The notes beneath the pieces were generated by a model, which ran no database searches, was not told where the DNA came from, and worked only from the letters and a program-made list of their open reading frames with translations. From Desulfobaccales bacterium (lineage in GTDB: Bacteria; Desulfobacterota; Desulfobaccia; Desulfobaccales; 0-14-0-80-60-11): a stretch of 64,000 nt of DNA. Positions 58,927 through 64,000 of the stretch are shown here, in pieces. The position numbers and the translations under genes were made by a program. Where the stretch lies: positions 62,001-126,000 of the forward strand of contig JBAZPO010000001.1 of NCBI GenBank assembly GCA_041648175.1. Reading direction: 5' to 3'. Within the stretch, counting starts at the first letter, position 1. Every line of letters begins with the position of its first letter.

Positions 58927-59664
58927 TTACGTCAAGGGCACCAGTTCCACCCGGCCCCAGGCCCCCAGCTTCTCACCTACGACCACCACCGCTCCCAGGA
59001 TCTCAGGCTGGCTGGCAATCCACTCCAGGGCTGAGGCAATGGTATCGGGACCCTGGACCCGATTGCCCAGCGCGGTAGCTGCGGCATCGGCCAGGGCTGG
59101 GCTTATGGCCAGGACACAGGCGGCATCCGCCCGGCCGAAGCTCAAGGAATGCCCCACGGTGGCGGAGGAAGTGCATACCCCCAAGGGACTGAGGGCGGGA
59201 TCAAGGTTGAGCCCCACCCGGCGGCTCAAGGGTGACTTGCCGGCAAACAGGGCCACCGTAGCGGGCCGGGTGATAGAGAGATAAATATCGCCGCCATTTT
59301 CCACGATCACTTCGGGGCTCAACGCAGACAGGTGGTGTCCGACCCGGGCTGCCAAGGCGCCGGCCACCGCGGCCATAGGACCCACCTGCACGGCCGCGGC
59401 CGCCTCGATCATCTCCCGGGCCACCGGCGGGGCAAAAGGGTCCGGGGGCCAGGGAACGAGGCTGGTGAGAAAACCGGGGTACCTCGCAATGTAGGTCTCC
59501 AACTGATGGCGTTCCTGGATAACCAGTTCCCGGACCTCTTGGGTAAAGTCCCGGCTGGCCAACACCCAGAGGTCAGTCTCTTTCACCACCACGCGAAAGC
59601 CCGTCAGACCGGAGCGGGCCATGCGGGTGCGATAGGTGCGGGGTTCGTAGCCTAAAGTAGTCAT
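58927..59664 (-). CDS. UPF0280 family protein
   Basis: 245 aa with the family pattern: YRTRMARSGLTGFRVVVKETDLWV at the N-terminus, VGPMAAVAGALAARVG, VIVENGGDIYL and LGVCTSSATVGHSLSFGRADAA. UPF0280 proteins are related to the ApbE/FMN-transferase fold and are found mainly in anaerobes and methanogens. Biochemical role not established. Isolated gene between repeats. Confidence 0.85.
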   Translation of the reverse strand: MTTLGYEPRTYRTRMARSGLTGFRVVVKETDLWVLASRDFTQEVRELVIQERHQLETYIARYPGFLTSLVPWPPDPFAPPVAREMIEAAAAVQVGPMAAVAGALAARVGHHLSALSPEVIVENGGDIYLSITRPATVALFAGKSPLSRRVGLNLDPALSPLGVCTSSATVGHSLSFGRADAACVLAISPALADAAATALGNRVQGPDTIASALEWIASQPEILGAVVVVGEKLGAWGRVELVPLT

Positions 59665-60092
59665 TATTTTCAGGGAGGGCCCAAGGCGCCAAGGCTCTAT
59701 TCCCTTCCAAGAATCATACCGGGAAGTTTATTTGGCTTCCGCTTTAACTATACAACACATTTTAGGAAATTCAGCCTGCCGTAACCTGAAAAGCCGTTTC
59801 TGAAAAAATTCTAGAGCAACTGCGCCTTCTAATACCGAGTCGCGTTCAAAGGGCAAATTTTAATAGGCGCAGGCTCTGGCCTACGCCTGCACAGGCGAGA
59901 CGCCTGTGCCACCAATGGGAATTGGTATAAAATCCCCGGCCCGGAGATTCGAAGAAAATTCGCGAAATTGCAACAGAGGCGTACACAATGAACCCAAGTC
60001 ATGCTAAAATGCATTGTGAAATATTTCTCTTGACAACGGGTTTAAGAACGGGAAAAGTTTTGGTGCTGCCCGGTTGGGATAGCGAGGCAAGC
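59665..60092. other. Intergenic region upstream of phaE with palindromic repeat
   Basis: About 430 bp. It holds the arm type 2 repeat at 59831-59929. No additional gene is supported; a short in-frame extension of phaE is possible from 59988. Confidence 0.4.
59831..59929. repeat. Palindromic repeat, arm type 2 with core gamma (copy 1)
   Basis: Left end aataccgagtcgcgttcaaa. Core gamma: gcaggctctggcctacgcctg and cacaggcgagacgcctgtgcc. Right end aatgggaattggtata. Core gamma also occurs at 63287-63390 and in related form inside the nested element at 41056-41196. Confidence 0.8.
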
Positions 60093-60989
60093 ATGGCGCA
60101 GGAGTTTTCCAGAACAACAGGGTCGGAACCCTTGCTGGCCGCCTGGATCAAATGGACCATGGATTTTTGGGATACCATGGCCCAAATGGGGCCTGGGCTG
60201 GATAGAGTATCCGAAGCCGATGGCGGCAGCCCCCCGGGTGATGCCTGGCTGTCGTCCTTGCACCTGTGGCAGGCTTTTTTTTCGTTGTTAACGGAACCGG
60301 GAACCGTGGCTGCGGTTTTTCAAGGTATCAGGGCGCCCGCGGAGATTGTTTTGAGGATGGCTCAGGCGGGTTGGGGAGGCTATTTTCAGCTTCACCGGCA
60401 ATGGCTGGAGGGCTGGGCGGGCAACGGAACTCCGGGCGAGACCGACGATTTTGCAGGGCTGGAAAGGGAAATCTTCAAAATCTGCACTGATCTCTATGAA
60501 AGTGACTTCCGCCGACTTTTGAACATGCCCCATCTGCGCCTGACCGGTCTGACCCAGGAACGCCTCAACCAGGCCACTGACAAATTCAACCAATTTCAGG
60601 CCGCCATGGGCGAATTCATCTCTATGCTGTACCTGCCGGTAAAAAAATCCCTGCGGGCCATGACGGGAGTGGGGGGCATGGGCAGGGAGGAAAACCCCCC
60701 GGAAGATTTTAAGGAGTATTACAAGGGGTGGCTGAAAATTCTGGAAGGGCATTACATGACGCTGTTCCAGTCGGCGGAGTATGCCCGGACCCTGGTTCAG
60801 ACCCTTACTGCCTTGCAAGATTTCACCATGGCAAAAGACGCGCTCATGGCCGAGGCTATGGAAGCCCTGTCGCTGCCCAGCCGCCGGGACCTGGATGACC
60901 TCTACCGGGAAATGTATATTTTGAAGAAAAGCCTGAAAGAGATTTCCAAAAAATTAGACCGGACCGAGCCGTCCCAGGAGCCGTGCTGA
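60093..60989 (+). CDS. phaE: PHA synthase subunit PhaE (class III)
   Basis: 298 aa from ATG 60093 with GAGG upstream; an earlier ATG would add 35 residues unlike the family. Helical protein with the PhaE pattern: EPLLAAWIKWTMDFWDTMAQ at the start, ICTDLYESDFRRLLNMPHLRLTG, and VKKSLRAMTG in the middle. The C-terminus has DFTMAKDALMAEAMEALSLPSRRDLDDLYREMYILKK, the most conserved section. It forms the active complex with PhaC for polyhydroxyalkanoate storage. Its stop overlaps the phaC start (TGATG). Confidence 0.9.
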   Translation: MAQEFSRTTGSEPLLAAWIKWTMDFWDTMAQMGPGLDRVSEADGGSPPGDAWLSSLHLWQAFFSLLTEPGTVAAVFQGIRAPAEIVLRMAQAGWGGYFQLHRQWLEGWAGNGTPGETDDFAGLEREIFKICTDLYESDFRRLLNMPHLRLTGLTQERLNQATDKFNQFQAAMGEFISMLYLPVKKSLRAMTGVGGMGREENPPEDFKEYYKGWLKILEGHYMTLFQSAEYARTLVQTLTALQDFTMAKDALMAEAMEALSLPSRRDLDDLYREMYILKKSLKEISKKLDRTEPSQEPC

Positions 60990-62065
60990 TGGACCGGCCC
61001 AAGATCCCGGTGAACCTTATCCTGGCCAGCCTGGCTGCGGACGCTGAAGAAGCCAAGCATCGCCTGGAAAAGGCCAAGGATGTTTTGCTCGGTCCCCTGG
61101 ACACGGACATCGGCGCCACCCCCTATGATCTGGTCTACCAGGAAGACCGGGTCAGGCTGAAATATTACCGGCCTGAAACGGCCCGCCTGAAGACTCCGTT
61201 ACTGCTGGTGCACGGCCTGTTCAACCGGGAAACCCTCCTGGATCTGCAACCTGATCGCAGCATTGTCTTAAAGCTCCTCCAAGAGGGTCTGGAGGTCTAT
61301 GTCGTCGACTGGGGCTCGCCGACGCGCCGGGACCAGTTTCTCACCCTGGATGACCATATCAACGGCTATCTGGATAACATCGTAGATTTTATCCGCCACC
61401 GCCATGGGGTCCCTAAGGTGAGTCTCATGGGGGTGTGTCTGGGGGGCACGTTTGCGGTGATCTACGCCGCGCTGCATCCGGAGAAGATCAGGAACTTGAT
61501 TACTACCGCAGCTCCCACCCACTTTGATACACCCAAGGGGCTGTTGCACATCTGGCTCAAGGAAATCGACGTCGACCGGCTCGTGGATGCCTTCGGCAAC
61601 CTGCCCGGCAACCTGGTGAACACCGCCTTCCTGCTCATGAATCCGCCCCGGCTCTTTTTGGATAAGTATCTTGGCTTTCTTGAAAATATGGATAGCAAAG
61701 AGTTCGTCGAAAACTTTATCCGCATGGAAAAATGGATCTTCGACAGCCCGGACGTGCCGGGGGAGACCGTGCGGCAGTTGCTCAAGGACCTGTATCAGGA
61801 CAACCGGCTGGTGCACAATCAGATGGAGTTGGAGGGGCGCCGGGTCGATCTCAGTCAGATCACCATGCCCCTGCTCAACATCTATGGCCGGTACGACCAC
61901 CTGGTGCCGCCGGAGGCCTGCGAAGTCTTGACGAAAAGCGTGGGGAGCCGGGATTGCCAGGATATCTGTCTGGATACCGGGCATATCGGTATTTATGTTA
62001 GCGCCCGATTTCAAAAGGAGATCGTCCCCACGATTGCCGCCTGGCTTCGGGAAAGGGAAGGTTAA
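60989..62065 (+). CDS. phaC: Class III poly(3-hydroxyalkanoate) synthase PhaC
   Basis: 358 aa, the short length of class III enzymes. The lipase-like box GVCLGG contains the catalytic Cys150. Asp303 in YGRYDHLVPP and His332 in LDTGHIGIYVS complete the triad. It polymerises hydroxyacyl-CoA to PHA on granules. Start at ATG 60989 with AGGAG eight bases upstream. No phaA, phaB or phasin gene is adjacent, so monomer supply genes are elsewhere. Confidence 0.95.
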   Translation: MDRPKIPVNLILASLAADAEEAKHRLEKAKDVLLGPLDTDIGATPYDLVYQEDRVRLKYYRPETARLKTPLLLVHGLFNRETLLDLQPDRSIVLKLLQEGLEVYVVDWGSPTRRDQFLTLDDHINGYLDNIVDFIRHRHGVPKVSLMGVCLGGTFAVIYAALHPEKIRNLITTAAPTHFDTPKGLLHIWLKEIDVDRLVDAFGNLPGNLVNTAFLLMNPPRLFLDKYLGFLENMDSKEFVENFIRMEKWIFDSPDVPGETVRQLLKDLYQDNRLVHNQMELEGRRVDLSQITMPLLNIYGRYDHLVPPEACEVLTKSVGSRDCQDICLDTGHIGIYVSARFQKEIVPTIAAWLREREG

Positions 62066-62127
62066 GTTCTTCCAGAGAAGCTGAAAACCAGGAAGTACCT
62101 TGTTGAAATCCACGGAAGGATTTTTTA

Positions 62128-63180
62128 ATGCCCGTAAGAATCGATTATTTCAAAAAGTTGTGTGAGCTCTGCAAGACTTTTGGCACGGCCCGTAACCGCC
62201 AGGAACTCTTGGAGATGATCTTTATCAGCGCCATGGACATCCTGGAGGGCAAGGCGGCCTGCCTGTATCTGACGGAAATCGGCAAGCAGGGCCTGATTCC
62301 CATAGCTCAGAAAGGCTTGTCCGAAAGTTACTTCCGCTCCAAGAAATCCATGCTGGTCCAGAAGATCGTGCCCCTGGTATTGAAGCAAGGCTTTTTTTAC
62401 TGCCGTGACGCGGCCACTGACTCCAAACTGGAATATCCCGATGCCAAAAAGGCCGAGGGCATCGCCTCCATCCTGGCGGTGCCGGTGATGGTCAAGGGAA
62501 AAAACAAGGGGGTTTTTTGCCTGTTTACCGCGTCTCCCCGGGAGTTTGCCCCGGAGGAAAAAGAGTTTGTCACCTTACTGGCCCAACAAGCCGGCGGGGT
62601 TATGGAGCATGCCCGCCTCATCGACCACCTGCGCCGGGAGACCCAGCTCTTTTTCGATCTGGCCGTCAACCTCAGCAGCAGCCTGGAAGTAAAAGAGATC
62701 CTGCGCTCCCTGACCACCGATCTCGCCCAGGCCCTGGGTGTCAAAGGTGTTTCCATCCGCCTTTTGGATGAGCCTAGGAAAACTTTGGAATTGGTCGCTT
62801 CCTATGGATTAACCAAGAAGTACCTGCAAAAGGGGCCGATATCGGCTCAGGATAGCATCCCCCAGGCCCTGAAGGGCAACAAACCCGTCATCATCTTAAA
62901 CGCCGCCACGGACAAACGGGTGCAGTACCGATTGATGAACCAGGAAGAAGGGATCGTGACGATTCTGGCGGCGCCCATCAAGACCAAGGAGCACGTTATC
63001 GGGGTATTGCGTCTTTACAGCAAGGTAGCGCGGCATTTCACCCCCGAGGAAATCAAGCTGGTCACCGCGCTAGCGTACCTGGGCGGCCTGGCGATCCAGA
63101 ATGCCTCACTGTATCTGATGTGCCAGACTGATATGAAGGACTTAAAAGAAGAGTTGTGGAGCCACCGGTCTTGGTTTTAG
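62128..63180 (+). CDS. Tandem GAF-domain protein
   Basis: 350 aa. Two GAF domains, about 10-165 (CELCKTFGTARNRQELLEMIF ... FVTLLAQQAGGVMEHARL) and 172-335 (FFDLAVNLSSSLEVKEILRSL ... TALAYLGGLAIQNASL). No output domain follows; the protein ends a few residues later. Such proteins bind small ligands or partner with kinases or cyclases. It has an AAGGA box and starts 63 bp after phaC, so it may be cotranscribed. Ligand unknown. Confidence 0.85.
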   Translation: MPVRIDYFKKLCELCKTFGTARNRQELLEMIFISAMDILEGKAACLYLTEIGKQGLIPIAQKGLSESYFRSKKSMLVQKIVPLVLKQGFFYCRDAATDSKLEYPDAKKAEGIASILAVPVMVKGKNKGVFCLFTASPREFAPEEKEFVTLLAQQAGGVMEHARLIDHLRRETQLFFDLAVNLSSSLEVKEILRSLTTDLAQALGVKGVSIRLLDEPRKTLELVASYGLTKKYLQKGPISAQDSIPQALKGNKPVIILNAATDKRVQYRLMNQEEGIVTILAAPIKTKEHVIGVLRLYSKVARHFTPEEIKLVTALAYLGGLAIQNASLYLMCQTDMKDLKEELWSHRSWF

Positions 63181-63286
63181 CGGGGGACTAGCAATTTAAC
63201 GTCAAGGATAGGGTTTTAAAAAATGATTGGCCTCCTGGCATAGGCAAGAGGCGGGCACAGAGGCCAATACTCTATGTTTGACATCA

Positions 63287-63390
63287 AATACCGAGTTGCA
63301 TTCAAAGAGCAATGTTTGGTAGCCGCAGGCTTGAGCCTGCGCCTGCACAGGCGAGACGCCTGTGCCACCGTTTGAATGCGAAATAGTATA
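63287..63390. repeat. Palindromic repeat, arm type 2 with core gamma (copy 2)
   Basis: Left end aataccgagttgcattcaaa and right end tttgaatgcgaaatagtata are inverted. Core gamma is gcaggcttgagcctgcgcctg and cacaggcgagacgcctgtgcc. Lies between convergent genes. Confidence 0.85.
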
Positions 63391-63426
63391 AATAGTATAA
63401 GCGCCGGCAGATTGGATTTCTTTCTG

Positions 63427-63453
63427 AAAAAAAACGGCCCGGGGGCCGTTTTG
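63427..63453 (-). terminator. Terminator of the CBS/ACT protein gene
   Basis: On the minus strand the stem aacggccc / gggccgtt is followed by a run of eight T. It is 28 bp past the stop of the gene at 63481. Confidence 0.85.
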
Positions 63454-63480
63454 AGTCTTGCAGACTTTCAAGCAGGCTGA

Positions 63481-64000
63481 CTAATCGACTTTCTCGTTGA
63501 AGTAGTAGAGCATCTTGTGCTTGCTCTCCAGGTCTTTCTGGAGGGCTTTTTCATCTTTGACCTCTTTGGCTCGGATATAGACGCGCTTGAAGCCTTCCGG
63601 GGCTCCTTCATAGCGCGTCATGATACTGGCGATCCGCCCGCCGTGTTCCCGGATTACATCGGTGACCTGCTTTATGTACCCCGGCTGGTCGGGCAATTCG
63701 AGCCCCATGGCCAGGGGGCCCTGGTAAATCCCCGAAATGGAGACAAAGGCCCGAAAGACATCGCCTTTGGTGAGGATTCCCGCCAAAGCGCCTTTGGCAT
63801 CCACCACCGGCAGCGCCGAGATATGGTTCTTGAGCATGATCGCCGCGGCTTTCTCGACGGTATCCCCGGGAGTAATGGTAAAGAGCCTTTTGGACATGAG
63901 GCTCTTAACCACTATTTTATCCAAGAGATAATACATTTCGTGGATATCCAAGGTGGTGGCCTTGGAGGGCGTGGCCTCTTTCAAGTCCCGGTCGGAAATC
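63481..64000 (-). CDS. CBS-domain and ACT-like protein (AcuB-type), N-terminal part outside window
   Basis: The frame is open to the window edge. The first visible residues (ISDRDLKEATPSK) are the end of a first CBS domain, so the start codon lies beyond 64000; a TTG at 63984 is not the start. A second CBS domain follows (VKSLMSKRLFTITPGDTVEKAA ... HISALPVVDAKGALAGILTKGD). An ACT-like C-terminal region has LELPDQPGYIKQVTDVIREHGGRIASIM. The CBS2-ACT order is that of AcuB-type proteins, which sense adenine nucleotides. The target is unknown. Followed by a strong terminator. Confidence 0.88.
   Translation of the reverse strand, partial: ISDRDLKEATPSKATTLDIHEMYYLLDKIVVKSLMSKRLFTITPGDTVEKAAAIMLKNHISALPVVDAKGALAGILTKGDVFRAFVSISGIYQGPLAMGLELPDQPGYIKQVTDVIREHGGRIASIMTRYEGAPEGFKRVYIRAKEVKDEKALQKDLESKHKMLYYFNEKVD

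Noticed and set aside
1..64000. tRNA or rRNA genes
   Set aside because: I looked for T-arm-like GGTTCRANTCC motifs with a following acceptor end and for rRNA sequence in gaps and found none; a covariance search could still find one.

Overview
The window is bacterial chromosome of moderately high G+C. The gene set points to a Gram-negative anaerobe, most likely one of the Desulfobacterota (former Deltaproteobacteria); this is inferred from gene content only. Supporting genes are a four-subunit 2-oxoacid:ferredoxin oxidoreductase fused in one operon to NuoE/NuoF-type subunits, class III CoA-transferases, an LPS-type heptosyltransferase, a class III PHA synthase (phaEC) and a PEP-CTERM protein behind a GEMM-type riboswitch.

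Layout. 1-4.3 kb: minus-strand operon porG-porD-porA-porB-nuoE-nuoF (last gene cut by the window edge), linking 2-oxoacid oxidation to ferredoxin and NAD(H). 4.7-8.5 kb: a REP-associated tyrosine transposase between REP-like palindromes, purA, and an acyl-CoA synthetase. 8.8-14.9 kb: cell-surface genes (two GT4 and one GT9 glycosyltransferases, an SGNH protein), a cupin and a frameshifted XRE gene. 15.3-19.0 kb: a candidate sigma-54 promoter and operator, two paralogous class III CoA-transferases, two small Cys-rich proteins and a strong terminator. 19.4-25.4 kb: carbohydrate genes (LsrF-like thiolase, zinc alcohol dehydrogenase, class II aldolase, RpiR regulator) interrupted by an AT-rich run with a class III nucleotide-cyclase-like protein, an XRE regulator and a DUF4258/DUF2283 pair. 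25.5-32 kb: CCA/polyA polymerase, radA, a HigB-HigA-HigA'-BrnA toxin-antitoxin array, a NamZ/DUF1343 protein and a GNAT enzyme. 32.5-40.9 kb: a divergent dnaA, phoU, panE, cupin, DEAD-box helicase, exported Pcm, a receiver-like/PAS protein and an ADP-ribosylglycohydrolase. 41.2-43.9 kb: MBOAT plus SGNH acylation pair.

44.1-49.6 kb carries the conserved origin-proximal series rpmH-rnpA-yidD-yidC-jag-mnmE-rsmG on the minus strand. It diverges from mreB-mreC-mreD-mrdA (50.0-54.4 kb) on the plus strand, so this junction is a good place to look for the replication origin although dnaA lies 17 kb away. 54.6-57.7 kb: a PAS-PAS-GAF-GGDEF diguanylate cyclase, then a promoter and GEMM-like riboswitch in front of a PEP-CTERM protein. 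57.9-64 kb: a second Pcm, a UPF0280 protein, phaE-phaC, a double-GAF protein and a CBS/ACT (AcuB-like) protein cut by the window edge.

The most unusual structural feature is a set of short palindromic repeats (about 80-250 bp) in the intergenic gaps. A few outer arm types are combined with a few inner core types in different copies. One copy has a second element inserted in its arm with what looks like a TTTT target duplication. No tRNA, rRNA or CRISPR array was recognised.
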